Assembly (NCBI GenBank): GCA_020726505.1 | Contig: JAHLEZ010000043.1 | Coordinates: 62,001 to 126,000, forward strand | From: Leptodontidium sp. MPI-SDFR-AT-0119 | Lineage: Eukaryota; Ascomycota; Leotiomycetes; Helotiales; Leptodontidiaceae | DNA length: 64,000 nt | Direction of reading: 5' to 3' | Shown: in pieces, positions 36,544-48,560 of the stretch | How the letters are laid out: each line of letters starts with the position of its first letter | Position numbering within the stretch: position 1 is the first letter of the stretch | Notes under the pieces: generated by a model | The model's database searches: none | What the model was told of the DNA's origin: nothing | The model's input: only the letters and a program-made list of their open reading frames with translations | Translations under genes and position numbers: made by a program

Positions 36544-37318
36544 GAGCGACTCACTCAGCCTTAAACCTCTCCCCCTCCCCCTCCTTCAAATCCAACAACC
36601 CCGGAAATAGCAGAATCATATTCCATCCCTCATCCATGATCCAGCTCCCACAGTACTCGCACGAGACCTTACACGGGAGTTTATGCCGTGTTGTTTTCTC
36701 GGTGCTGTCGTACCAGCGGAGATTATCTGTTCGCTAGTCAGAATGGGTTGGAATGTCGGAGAAGGGGGAATGAGAGTATGGAAGGGGGTGAGGATGAGGA
36801 CAAGAAGGGATGTGAGACATACGGTGTCCTTTAAGGAAATTGATATCTTCTTTATGGAAGATAGCCGCATGCTGGAACGGCGCTCCTATTCGATGATTAG
36901 CACCTCTTCTTAATTTCAACTCTATTCTATTCTCCTGTTATGGTTCGTTCCCTTGGAAATCAAACCCGTCTCCCAATCCCCAATCCCATCCTTTACCCAC
37001 AACCACGGCACAACATCCCCTCCCACCCCCCTCCTCAACCACCCAATCAACAAAAAAGTAAAATCCAAGCGAAAACTAACCATGCAACCGCCTACAAGTC
37101 CCACAATGACAAAACTTGCTCTTCACCGGCCTCTCCCGTCCCAGCTGATACCGGACCTTCCCACAATGACATCCCCCCTCATATACTGCCTTGAAATCCT
37201 CATTCGTGTGTATCCTATACGGTGCTCTGAATTTCCACTCGTTTTCCTCGCCGTCGATTTCTGCGTCCTGGCAACCGTCTCTTTTGGCGCTCTGCTTTTC
37301 GGCGGCGGAGGGTGCCAT
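36083..37318 (-). CDS. GFA-domain protein (glutathione-dependent formaldehyde-activating-like)
   Basis: Four exons (37318-37081, 36885-36823, 36726-36555, 36281-36083) join to 223 aa. The start MAPSAAEKQS at 37318 has a good context (ACAATGG); an upstream in-frame ATG at 37426 would add a 36-residue Ser/Pro-rich tail. The CENP-V/GFA zinc sites are complete: C50-H-C52, C70-H-C72-G-T-C75 and C123-E-Y-C126. HMFYADRMVDVNDGLPKW is the typical C-terminal block of fungal members. The tail is basic and Lys/Arg/Glu-rich (KKRKREVEEEERKERAKRR), possibly a nuclear signal. The family is annotated as carbon-sulphur lyase-like, but most fungal members have no proven reaction. Two introns are large for the window (195 and 273 nt), and the last contains a poly(A)/poly(T) run at 36506-36536. 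Confidence 0.85.
36506..36536. repeat. Poly(A) run of about 31 nt in a GFA intron
   Basis: Uninterrupted A run on the plus strand, that is poly(T) in the sense of the GFA gene, inside its last intron. Confidence 0.9.
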
Positions 37319-37944
37319 TGTTAACGTGTTAGGTGGGATGGGGTGAGAGGGAGAGGAGGGGTAGGATGGGATAGGTTGGCTGGCTGGTTTGCTTGCTTGC
37401 TTGCTTTCTAGGGTAGTGGTTGACAATAGGTATTGTTTTTGTTATGATTCAGGAGTAAAGCAAAAGAGAGACGACGAGGGAGGAGGGAGACGGACGAAAA
37501 TATGTTATAGGAGCGTCATTCAGTTCAGGCTCATCCATTGATCAACGGTGCTAAAACGCACGGTATCTTCTAACATACACTCGTCACTGCATATTTCCAT
37601 TTCCTGTTTTGTCTCTCCCCTCATTTCCATTCCCTGCCGCTCTCTAGCCGCAAGGGTTGGGTACTTGGGTACGATCGGGTTTGTTCCTGTGTTAGTGCGG
37701 TACGGGGAGATCTTAATCGATCTTGGCTGTTCGAATGAGGTGGCAGCTCTCGTTCATTTTCTCCACCGATCGAAGAGCGCGAGTGATGACATGACGTGGA
37801 CCATTATTCAATGGCGGCGGCCACTAAGACGGAAGTCGTCACGCGATCACGTGTCGTGGCTGGAGTGTCTCTTCCCCTTGCTCAGGTCTTTTGGTTTGAT
37901 GGGTGAGGGATCCTCTTTGAATATTGCAGTTATCCTGCAAGTTA
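37319..37944. other. Intergenic with (TTGC) microsatellite
   Basis: 5' region of the GFA gene and 3' region of the phosphatase gene. A TTGC/GCTT repeat lies at about 37391-37408. No exon seen. Confidence 0.45.
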
Positions 37945-40900
37945 TCATCGAGCCATTTCCCTTTTGGCCTTCTCCTTGGCCTTTTCCTTCTCGAGTCTCT
38001 CCTTCTCTGCGATCAGTGTTTTAGTGGACGCTGCATCGAAGCCTAGGTACGTATCAAGGTAATATTGCCTGTTTCTATCAGTACTGCCACAAACAAGTTG
38101 GATCAGAGAAATACCTTGCTTCCCGAGTAAGGCGCTGCTTGCGTTCCGCCCTCTGTTTCAAGCAGTCCGCCCATTTCAGGTCACGCTTCTCTGCTGACAT
38201 GGTCTTGATCAGGATCTCGAATGACGCTGTCACAGGTCTATGATCTGATACTCGAACTTCATGGCGGCGATAATCCAGCTCTTGGATACGATCGCGGCCA
38301 CGGAACAGTACTCGATCACACCATGCAGGTGCTCGTTTCTTTTCACTTGAATCGTAGTTGTCGGTACCGACATCGTATTTGTACGTTGGCGCGAAAGTAA
38401 TTGGCGACTCGCTGAACGCTCGTAGTTTGAACCATGGATGCTTTCGTTTCGATGCGATGAGTTGATCTCGGTCGAGGAGCTTGTCGAGATTCCTTGACTT
38501 GATATCCCTGACCACTGTATCTCTACCCATGGTATCGATACGGTAATTGAGGTCCCCGTTCAAGATACAGATCTCATGATCCAGAACCATTGTTCCATCG
38601 CCGCCTCCAACATAACTATCTTGTCGGACGCTAAAGTCCTTCACAGGAGGTAGTAGTGAGCTCTCTAGGATGGCTGCAATATCTGCATTGCGATCTTTGG
38701 TCTGGGTTTGGCCAGCCGCAAGATGGCAATTAATGAAGCACATGGAAGTATCGTCTAAAACAAAGCGAACAATCAAGGCACCCTGTGAAGTTAGTATTGT
38801 AATGCAAATTCAGTAATCTTAGACTAACCTTGTTTCCGTGCAACCCACCCATGCCTCGCTTGACCTCGACAGCACTTAAGCCACGAATTCGGTCACGCAA
38901 AGGTGCTCTCACAAATATACAGGTAAAAAGCCCAACGAGACTCGCAGTATGAAGGAGGTGGTAGATCTCTCCCGGGACAAAATCATCCATGCATTTGGTG
39001 AGGAATGCCCTCCATTCACGGTATGCTCGACTCATGTGCTCGTGCTCTGATGTCGGATCCTTCTTCTTCGATTTGAAAAATGTTTCTACGCCTGTTAGTG
39101 CATCTTCAAGTTCCTATGGATTGCACACCTACTGGTCATAGTTTTCTTGTCTTCAAGGTCAACAAGTTCTTGAAACCCGAAGATTAGCAAATCAGGCGAG
39201 CCGCTGTTTTGCAAAAGATTGCCAAAGAATGCTGCATCTTGGTCGTCCCTCCGCAGATGACCAGGCGCTGTCGCACCTGCATTCCAAGTCATAACGAGTG
39301 TCTTGATAGGGGTAAATGTAGCGAATTCGGGTTCCTGAGATTGCATTTGATTTTCTGTAAATGTTAGCAGCCGTTGATTTGCAATTCTAGTGCACTTACC
39401 AATCCAATCGTCATGCAAATGCCCATCCCAAACCCGAATCATATTATCTTGTCCAAGAGAAACAACATTTGAACGATCCAATGTCCAGCAGCTGCCTGGA
39501 TCCGCTATTAATTTTACGACTGGATCGTGATGAGCTTGCCAATCTTTTTGCACAACCCAGGTTGGCTTCACTGTGTCATAAACATAAACCTGACCGGTGC
39601 TGAAGCCTGCCCAGAGATATCCACCCACACCGGCAAGTGTGGTGATCTTGTAAACGCTGACATTCACGACACCCAAACAGGAGTAGTCACGTCTAGAGTA
39701 GATGCTGACTTTACCATCTGTATGGCCAAAGTAAACCTTGTCAGGTTGCGATCCAATGGTTGTCCCTGATGTGATATCACCAGTATTTGGCTGACAGAGA
39801 GTAACCTGGAGGACCAACCATTGCGTGGCGACATCTCGACTTGGCACATAGACTCGGACTTCTTTGCCAGCGGCATGCCAAAGCTCATCACCAATAACTG
39901 TAGAAAATGTATGTCCCTTCTGTACTCTAAAGCTTTTGGTCGGGTTTCCTGCAAGACTGGGAGATCCCTCGCTATCAGGAGCCCACAAATGCAAAGAACC
40001 ACCATCGTCAAGCGTCCACATCTCATTGAGATGCCTGTAAATTTTGATAATATCACGGCGAGTGTGGGCATTCGCTTTGGTCGCTACAACCGTTTGAGTG
40101 TGAACATCTACTTCCGAAAGCTCGCCGGTATTGCTGCCAAGCCACAATCGCGTGCCTTCGTCGTTGACATCGGCCATGGGCTTGAAGGCGACAGACAGCA
40201 TTTTGATCCCCTCTGTATGGGCTAAACTTGTTAACAGCGAACCGTCAAGCAAGGTCCAAACTCTGGTAAAATGACCAGTGGTACAGACAAACTCTCCACA
40301 AACATCAACAATTCGTGTATCATACTTGGTAGCCAATTCCCTAGCCAAGTTCTGGTGTTCTGGGTGTCGTCGATTGGATCGCGAGATGTCTGGGTATTCT
40401 CCAGAACCTGGAATTGTTGATTCCTTGAAAGCATGTATCGCCGGAGCCACGTCAAACGATTGACGAGGCTCTGCGTGAACTGGTAGATTTCTAAATTCTA
40501 CTGGAGTTCTTGGTGACGAGACAGTCATTGACCGTCCATGTGACCTTTGAGGAGTTTGCAATTGGGTGTTTGGCTTGTCTGTAGGCTGCGAAAATACCCG
40601 CTTAGGTGGCGTCGCATACCCAGACCCATTCTCCGGGATCGAATTATTCGGGGATGTCATCGGGGGCCGTGCTCTATCCATCGAAGGTCTAGCAGGTGGC
40701 GGCATGATGTCTCTGAATCCTCGAGCTTTCATTGGATCAGGAACAGCTTGAGGTCTAGTAGGCAATGCTGGTCTCTGCTCTCCCGTTACCTGAGGAGATA
40801 TCAACCCTCGATTCAGCCCATTCGTGTCCTGGTCCTTTCTCCTATTTATGACGGAGTGATGAAGAGGAGGTGGTTCAAAAGTCTTGTGAGCAGTTGGAAT

Positions 40901-41695
40901 TGGCTCAGCTGTGTCCCTAGGCTCGAATATATTCCGTGGTCGCGATAGAGCTGGTGCTGGTAGCTCATGCTCGGGATTAGTTCCATTACTTGGAGGGGTA
41001 CTGAACGGAGAGGTTTTGTCCACCGCAGACTGAGGACCCGGTTCAAGAGTAGTAGCTTCCGTTCGAAATGCCAGGGACATCGGTCTGCTATTTATCTTGG
41101 GCTTGTCCGCACGATTCACAGGTGGAGGTTTTGGTTTTGCGGGCGCCTCTCGAACCTCGCGTGCCTCTCTCCTGAACTCGCCTGACCTCCTCGGGGGAGG
41201 TGGTGAAGGGGGTTGTGAGGGATGCATCTTAGGAGACCTCCTGGGTTCCAAAAGAGGGGTATTGGGTCTACTTGGAATTTTGAAGTTTCTTGGGGAAGCG
41301 CTCCCCGAGGAAGTAGACAGAGGAGAGTCCGTCTGGAGGTATGATGGGGTCCCTGGCAAAACCAGGTTCAATGTATTCGCTTTGGGTGGTGACTGCGGTG
41401 GTTGAATTGTAACTGCTGGGGTAATTGTTGAAACTGGTCGTGGCCGTAGATTCCTCGAGGGTGAGGGGGACATATTGGCCGAGACGGTTCGAGGGGGCCG
41501 CAGTCCTGTATCAACAGCTTCCTTTTCCCTTCCTCTTGCTGCACGAAGGGCATCCCCAAATCCCACCTCCTCTGGCTGCACAGATGCAGGCCTAACGATA
41601 TCTCTTGACCCATTGCTGACTCCATTCCCGGTCGGTTGCGGCGAAATGGGCTTCGGTCCCAGAGGTGGAGGGGGTTTTGGCTTGAGACTGGCCAT
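37945..41695 (-). CDS. WD40-like plus inositol-polyphosphate 5-phosphatase
   Basis: Five exons (41695-39402, 39356-39133, 39091-38829, 38782-38115, 38068-37945) join to 1190 aa. About 450 N-terminal residues are proline/serine-rich and probably disordered, starting MASLKPKPPPPLGPKP. A beta-propeller-like part follows (blocks VWTLLDGSLLTSL, LWLGSNTGELSEVDV, MWTLDDGGSLHLWAP, LWAGFSTGQVYVYD, CWTLDRSNVVSLGQDNMIRVWDG). The catalytic IPPc domain has every signature: MTWNAGA (about 782), FGFQELVDL, GDLNYRID (about 1002), PAWCDRVLF (about 1079) and VSDHRPV (about 1108). It should remove the 5-phosphate of phosphoinositides such as PI(4,5)P2, and belongs to the fungal group with an N-terminal propeller rather than a Sac1 domain. 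The Lys/Glu-rich tail EKERLEKEKAKEKAKRE is probably helical. The 45-nt intron 39357-39401 has no stop, so its retention stays in frame. Confidence 0.93.
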
Positions 41696-42807
41696 TTGCT
41701 CGAAGTGGGATCGCAGGGAGGAAACCGGCTTCTATTAGACAGGAAATTAGTTCAAAGTAACGCCCTGGGAGTCGGGGAGATGATTCGCACAATCGAGGAG
41801 CCATCTAGGCTCTCTGCTGCAGGTTCCTCCATGGTGAGGTTGCGGTTGCTGACACCAGGATGGCTTATTCAGGGTCAAATCGCATGCCCATTGGTGATGT
41901 GACCGTGGACTCATAGAAATCGTGGTTGGGCGTCAGAAGAAGGATGATAGAGAAATGAAAGTCGAGATTGGATTTGGTCGATCATCAAGGAGCCTCATCG
42001 AGGGGTAGGGGGTGTGTCTCGGACAGGCAGGGTGAATAGAGAATCCGGGGAAGATCTTGGAATGGAATGAATGACTGAATGAATGCTGAGCCCCTCGACA
42101 GAATTGGCGTGGAGGCCTCGCAGGACTGGCTGGCTGGCTGGTGGGACAAGTAAGTGTCAGTGGTTGGAGGGGAAGGGGAGATGCAGATGAGGGATTGCTG
42201 CAGATGAATGCATGCGAATGTAAGGTGGTCGGTCGGTATTCAACGAAGTGGCAGTCGCCTCGCGTGCCTGCCTGTCTGTCCCTTTGCTCTGCCCTGCCCT
42301 GTCCTGTCCTGTCTTTGCCTGCCTCGTCACTCACCCAGATGGAGATTCTCCCGTGTTATTTATTGTTGTCGGTCCTGGTGCAAGTCATTCCATGGTTGCT
42401 GCCGATGCGCTATTTTGGTACTCGAGCAAGTGCCCAGGCTGACAGGGATCGTCCAGTCCAGTCCAGTGGAGGAGTGGCGCTGGAGAGATGTGGATGGGTG
42501 GATGGGTGGATGGTGGTGGAGGGAAGGCCCGGAGTCAAGCCACAGCTAGCAGCAACTTGACTTGACTGCAATGACTTGACTGTGGGGAGAGGAGTGGAAG
42601 CTCGTGAGATCAGATCAGGCCATTCCACTCCGACTAAGCTTTATTTATTCATTCAACGCTCTCACTCACATTTCAACTTCAACGTCTTTCTCGATCCTCT
42701 CTTGCCACCAACAGAAACTCAATTGAAAGTCCTTCTTTCCGTCTGAAACATCCATTCAAAGCTTGATACACGCCTGGGTAAATAAATCCACAGACTGATC
42801 TTCCGAT
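41696..42807. other. Long 5' intergenic region with short-unit repeats
   Basis: 1.1 kb between divergent genes, with repeats of CTGGC/GGCTG (near 42128), CCTGT (near 42300) and TGGATGGG (near 42490). Probably promoters and long leaders of both genes; no exon defended. Confidence 0.45.
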
Positions 42808-43422
42808 ATGAATACTGTTAGAGACCTGCTTCCCTCCCACCCACTGTCCGAGCTAACATATACCTCCCTCCAGGTTAAATCCTTCTGGTACACACTCCCC
42901 ACGCATACATGCTCACATATGAAGTCCAAGACGTTGACACTGCAATTCTAGGGTGGGATGGGGTGCACTCTGTGTCGGTACGTGGTCAATGCAATGAATG
43001 AATGAATGAATGAATGAATGCGTGCATGCATGCAATGCCGTGTTCATGGCAGGCAGACAGTCAGGCAGATAGGAAAGGAACATGATTGCTGATTCGATTC
43101 CTGGATAGCTGGTGGCGGCGCATACTACTTCGCGAAACAATCGATCAATGCCGACCGACAGACTAGATTCGAGGCCGAACAGAGGAGACGGAGGGTGCAG
43201 GAGTCATTGGAGTACTCTGCGACAACTGCAGCGAAGGCCACCGGCAGTACAAATGGAGGACCACCCAGATCAGATAGCTCGGGCTCGCCCAGTCAGGAAG
43301 CCACTCTAGATCCAGCACCTACACGACATGCGCCGGATACCGAGGGTCAGAGGGTTCGAGAGAAGAGCAAGTACGAGACGTCTGAACCTTTCCGGGCCAA
43401 GAAGGGCGATAGGTTTAGTTGA
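42808..43422 (+). CDS. Small conserved fungal protein, DUF4748-like (5' exon uncertain)
   Basis: The supported exon is 43109-43422. It reads GGGAYYFAKQSINADRQTRF, then EAEQRRRRVQESLEYSATTA, an Asp/Ser/Gly/Pro-rich stretch, and ends EPFRAKKGDRFS. The AYYFAKxSINADR block is, to my recollection, the hallmark of DUF4748, small fungal proteins of about 100 aa with one short hydrophobic segment before the block. A plausible start lies at 42808 (MNTVRDLLPSHPLSE), but I could not fix the intron that joins it in phase; several GT donors between 42814 and 42900 are possible. The acceptor at 43107-43108 (GGATAG) is good. Function unknown. Placed between two conserved core genes, it is probably itself a conserved housekeeping gene. 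Confidence 0.6.
42993..43020. repeat. (AATG)n microsatellite
   Basis: About seven tandem AATG units, in the likely intron of the DUF4748-like gene. Confidence 0.9.
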
Positions 43423-44213
43423 GATGCTAAGTCGAGGAACTAGATTTGAACAATCAGGATGATGGGGGAGGGGGGTTAAAGGGAATGGTCATGAAGGCAG
43501 AGAGAGGCTCAAGAGGAAGCACGGCGAGAGAAGACGGCCCGTGAGATATGTACAGCGTAAAAAATTCTCCTCTTCTGGCGTTAAGGTTGGCAATGGACAA
43601 CTGGACGGTTGTTTGTATGAAATATATCTACAGTATGCTGAGAGAGTAAAAGTCTTGATGTAAGATCTTACGAGTTTTAACATTCTGAACTACCCTTTTC
43701 TTCTTCTTCTTCGCCTTTGGCCTCTGTTGACATTCAATACTCTTAGTGCTTTCCCCTCGAAGGCAAATAGAGGTTAAAGAGAAGTATAGCAAGAGAAGAA
43801 GACCTGTGAGATATATACTGTCAGTAGAACTCCTCCTCTGGCGTTAAGGGTGTATGATATACTCCTACCGTATACTCAACAAGTAAAAAGCTTTTAGGGA
43901 AGAATCTTGATATATAGCTAGCTATGTTGATGTACTTGAATCAATTATTCTCCTTAGTCCCTCGAATATTCAATATAAGATTTCCTCATACTTCTACAAA
44001 GTAATATTTAAGTCAATGGTAGAAGTCGATGTCCCCCAGACCCTGGCCCTGATTGGTGCTGGCCTCGGCCGCAAGGCTGAATGGAAATTCCCAATCCCGC
44101 GCCACTTCTTCAAGCTTCACTTCAAGCCAGATCAACAACTCCCCCTCCACAACCCAACTCCATCTCACCGATGATTTTATTCTTCCCAAATCGGTCGCGA
44201 TAATTACTCCATC
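43423..44213. other. Intergenic, contains the diverged direct repeat
   Basis: 3' flank of the DUF4748-like gene and 5' flank of the CID gene. Apart from the repeat I see nothing. Confidence 0.4.
43515..43920. repeat. Diverged direct repeat, two copies of about 140 nt
   Basis: Copy 1 spans about 43515-43670 and copy 2 about 43782-43920. Shared landmarks in order: a GAGAGAAGA/AAGAGAAGA block, GTGAGATAT, CTCCTC(T)TCTGGCGTTAAGG, TATGAAATAT/TATGATATAC, GTAAAA and TCTTGAT. Most differences are transitions, and copy 2 is the more AT-rich. No coding content. Confidence 0.6.
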
Positions 44214-45990
44214 ATGGCTTCGCATCAATTAGCCATCGCGAAGGCCTCCTTCTCCGCCGGTCTGCTACGACCAGATCCCACCTCCCTCTCGCGCGACTCC
44301 ATCGCCGATTTCCACTCCCTACTGAACACAGCCGTTGTACAATGCTCGCCAAGAAACGTCCAGGTTTGATCATACACTCTTACAGCTTGTATCAACGCGA
44401 TGGCTAAATGGTCCCTGAGGATAGAAATGCAAGCAATGGATTTTGGAGAACATCGCCCAATCGCCTGCGAGATTCACAGCGCTAGGCAAATACCTGACTG
44501 CTCTCACAGCTTCATTCTCTGAATCTGGAGGTCAGGCGGATTCGAAAAAGCGCGAACCTTCGATTAAGAGGAAACGGCTACATGTGCTCTACCTGGTCAA
44601 TGATATACTCTTCCATTCCAGACATCGAATTAACGACGCGTCAATCTGCGGCAAGATACAACCTATACTCGTGAGCTTGTTTGGAAGCGCGGCATCGTTC
44701 AAGGAATGTCCAAAGCACCAGCGGAAAGTTCTGGAATTACTCGATATTTGGGAGGAGAGGGGCTACTACTCCAAGGACTACGTCGAGAAGCTTCGCGGAG
44801 CTGTCAAGAATGCGTCGGAGGCGGGAGAACATATCGACGGGAACAATGGAGAGAAAGAACAAGGCCTTCCGGCGAAATCTTCGAAATTGACACCATATGT
44901 CATGCCAGCTATGCACGGCGATGCTTCAACTCCATGGTTTGATTTACCCGCTGGAAATCTCATGCCACATATCGTTCCGAATTCTACACGGCCAATCAAT
45001 CCGGATATGATCAAGCCTTTGCAGTTTGTGGCTGGTCCGGCAGAGGAGGGATTGACATTGGCAGTGAAGGCTCTTCTAGACGATGTCCAAGCTATCTTTG
45101 GAGATGCTGACATGGAAGAGAAGCCATCCTTGGACATTGACGAGCTTGGACAACCAATTATTGTTGATGAGATATCTGGAGATATCCTCGAGGGAGAGGG
45201 ATATTATGGATGGTCTCGATCTTTTTGTGAAAAGATGAAGAGGAGAAAGCAAGGACTGGACGTACCCAGTCGTGAGGAAGGTCGAGATCGGCGAAGCCAG
45301 AGTAGGAGCTCAAGTCCAGGTATGAGAAAGCGAAGTTATAGCCAGTCTGATAGCGGATCGGATCGAGAAGGCTACAGATCTAGACGGCGTCGACGTTCGT
45401 ACAGTTCTTCTCGATCTCCAACACCAGACGGGAAGCGAAATAGCAACTCTCGAAGATCAAGGAGTAGATCATTCTCCAGAACTCCTCCGCCTCCAGAACC
45501 AAGAGGTTCAAATGGGCCACCTCCATTTCAAAGACCCCCACCGCCACCTCCTCCCAGCAATCTTCCCACCAAACCACCAATGCCTCCGTTTCCACAACCT
45601 CCCTTCCAGCCAGGATTCAATCCCAATTTCCCCCCACCCCCTCCGCCAAACATGCCTTTCAACGGTCAACCCCAGTACGGAGCATGGCCCCCACCTCCCC
45701 CTCCAATTCAAAACATGAATTTCAATCCTCAGCATCAACATCAGCAAATGGGTTCATGGCCACCTCCTCCCCCACCTCCAGGTCCACCTCCTGGAAACCC
45801 ACCTGGCAATTACCAACAGCAGGGTAATTATCAGCAGCAAGGCAATTACCAGCAACAAGGAGGATATGCACCATCTGGACCTGGCGGCTGGCAACAGCAG
45901 CAGCAAGGCAGAGGATATAACAATAACAACAACGGATGGAACAATAATCCCCGAGGAGGGAGAGGAGGGTATCGAGGACGCGGATGGTAG
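44214..45990 (+). CDS. CID-domain RNA-processing protein with RS, polyproline and RGG tail
   Basis: Two exons (44214-44363, 44425-45990) give 571 aa from MASHQLAIAKASFSAG. The first 160 residues form a CID/RPR domain, the fold that binds the phosphorylated C-terminal tail of RNA polymerase II: KCKQWILENIAQSPARFTAL, then RLHVLYLVNDILFHSR and HQRKVLELLDIWEERGYYS. A conserved middle (YVMPAMHGDASTPWFDLPAG, DISGDILEGEGYY-like) is followed by an RS-like region (about 340-400), long proline runs with PPPPPPP (about 405-500), three GNYQQQ repeats, and a Gln/Asn-rich, RGG-type end (GGRGGYRGRGW). This architecture recalls the splicing-linked CID proteins such as CHERP and fungal relatives. Nuclear role in pre-mRNA processing is expected. 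Translation starting further in would cut the first helices of the domain, so I use 44214. Confidence 0.9.
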
Positions 45991-48297
45991 CATTGAGGAT
46001 GTCAGATCTCGCATATCCGTTCTTGGCACTATCAACGCAGAATACCCCGTCTCACATGCCATGCTGTCCCATGTAGTCAGGTCACTCTGCATACATGCAG
46101 CACACCAGCACAACACACCGTGCATTCATTCACTCGCCAATGAACTGTCTCCCAATCAACATCTCGAATGAAGTGCAATGACGACGGGTAGTGGAAACCC
46201 CCACGGAACATATTTCCCTCAAGAAGCGGAGAACCCTGTCATAAATGTCTGAATCAACCTGAATGTATTGAACTCCATCCAGCCACGCAGCGCAGGGCAA
46301 GCAATGCAAGCCCAAAGAGGCAATCCGGTCTTCCGGACTACTATCACTGCCTTTCCGTCCCTCTCTCTATTTGTTCCCGTTCCCGTTCCCGTTCCTGTTG
46401 GGGTTGAAGTGGGAGTTGCCGAAAGTATGCGCATGCATGCGAAAAGCGTGGGATATCATGCCTTTTTGATTTGCCTTGCTTTGCCGTACTTTGATTTGAT
46501 TGAGTGTAAGTATGAAGAAGTCCTGCGACTCAACATCAAACGCCTTTGCACTTCTGCCCACGCATTTTGCACTTTTCCCTTCCCTTCACCCCTCCCTTCC
46601 AAACGCAAACGACAGAAATACCTCCTCTCCCTCCCCCCTTCATCATTCCTTTCCTATCAGCGCCCTTTCTACCTACAGGTACCTTAAACCTGGCTAGTGC
46701 TTCCTCTTCCTTTACATAGCCAGCTGAACGCCGCCCGCCATAATACCCAAATCCAGCAGCAGTCCAGCTAGCCATGTATCTATCTGTCTCAAGCTAAAGT
46801 TCTAAACCACCTAACAAACCTACCCACCTATCTCATCTGCAGTATAACCAGTATACCCTGCCCTGTCCTACCCCATCCCATCCCGCGCCCTATACGTGAA
46901 TGCTATATCCTCCTTATTACACGCTCCTGTTGACTTTGTCTTCTGAACGGGAAGATTGGTACTTGCTCAGTTCGTGATTGGAGTAGATAGCCCATCCCGC
47001 ATCATCCTTTCCACCATTTCCTGGCTACTTCATAGACTTCTCGAAATGATCCCCCCTCCCCCACATCACATCCCACTGCGCGGTATGTATGATATGCAAT
47101 ATGATATGCAAGAGAGCGGATGTGGAGATCAGGACTCGGGGATTTCGGGGGAAGAGCGTGGGATGCAATGCAGCAATGCAGCGCGCGGGATGACGAGGTG
47201 TCGTGTTGTCGTGTTGTGGGGTGTGTTGGGGTAAGGTTTGGTTCTGTCCGAGGTTGTGGGGTTATGGGGGAGGGTCGTTGAAGTCTAGGGGTTTGGGCTA
47301 GGGGGTTATCTACACCGGTGGGTTGGATTTGGGGGTATGAGGGTATTGATATCTGGGGGGTACATGGAAGATGGGGAGGGGCTGAAAGTACCTTTATGTA
47401 CCTCCAGTACCTACACTACTTCGCTTGTTGTGTTGTGTTAGGGTTAGTTTTTCCTTTCTCCTCTTCTGCTTTCCCTTCCTCTCCATATCCAGTCACATCT
47501 CATTGATTGTGTTATTCATAATCATTGATTCTTGATGGCTTTTGTTCCTGATTTGTAATGCTGTGCGGAGTAGGGAGTACTCTTATATAGATACATATAC
47601 ATGTATATTCCGCGTCGAACCAAAGTATTGATGACTTGCCTACCAACAAACCGAAATTCAGATAGATCTCTTTACTCCATGCAGCTAGCTACACCGAGAA
47701 AAGTAAAGTGATCTCCTATGAAGTCGAACCAGTGAAGAATTAAAATGCTCCGTCCTAGCTATCGTCATCACTAGAATAAAACTAACAACTAAGAAGTTCT
47801 AGTCTCATTTGCTGCCTCTAGCTCATTGTATTGGATCTTGTAATTTTCAGTTCATAAGCAGGCATTCTTTCAAGATATGATAGAGCATCCGGCTAGTTTT
47901 GTCGTTGATTTCCCCCTCTCTCCCTGGGCTTTTCGCAGCGACAACTTCATACACATTATTCACGCTCCAACCTCTACATCATTCATAAACCATCATCTCA
48001 TCTCAAATTCAAACAGAAACCATATTAATCCAGACAGTCTACAATCCGCCCACCGGTATAACTTGAATAAACTCACCGCCCAGATCAAGGGCAAGTCAAG
48101 TATAAAATCCGATTCTTCATTTCCAACTTTTCATATTTCCTCAACAAGAAAAAACCCTATACCACCTCCCCTCTTTATTTCCCATCTATCTTCATTCCCT
48201 CTTTTCAAAACAGCAGAAGACATTTATCATCGGCAGACAACAGAAAAACTAAAACCAAAACTCAACTCAACCCCAAAGCAAAAAAGTGAAGGAGCTA
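45991..48297. other. Gene-poor 2.3-kb region
   Basis: 3' flank of the CID gene and a long C/T-rich stretch with a CCCGTT repeat near 46374-46396. Long open frames here have no motif. From 47877 the plus frame into 48298 is open but looks like a leader (Asn/His/Ser-rich, low conservation expected). Confidence 0.4.
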
Positions 48298-48560
48298 TGT
48301 TCAACAACAGATGGCCACCCCCGCCACGCCGCCCGCAGGCAAACAACCATATGCCTCTCTCTAGGCCTCGACGCTGGATATGCTACCAGTGCGCGAGGAT
48401 TACGCCGCAAGCGCCTACGGTTATGGAAGCCAGGCTGGGGACGTGTTGGTTTGGCCCATGTGAGGTGTGGGGGGTGTGGGGAGGGTTTAGGATTCTCAGT
48501 GAGGGAGAAGGAGAAGGTGGCGATGTGTATGTGTATGTGTGGGTGCAAGAGAGAGACTAG
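48298..48560 (+). CDS. Possible small cysteine-containing protein
   Basis: An 87-codon frame beginning MFNNRWPPPPRRPQANNH. It has a proline/arginine-rich start, then RRWICYQCARI and TCWFGPCE, two Cys pairs (CxxC and CxxxxC, 22 residues apart) that could bind zinc. The tail (GEGEGGDVYVYVWVQERD) is encoded by GTGTAT repeats and may be non-coding. The same frame is open upstream to 47877, but that part looks like a translated leader. I do not recognise the family; a spliced version with another 3' end is possible. A weak call. Confidence 0.3.

Noticed and set aside
42960..43030. Regularly spaced short repeats as a CRISPR-like array
   Set aside because: It is a simple AATG microsatellite without spacers.
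47877..48297. Upstream extension of the 48298 frame
   Set aside because: Asn/His/Ser/Pro-rich with no conserved block; more like a translated leader.
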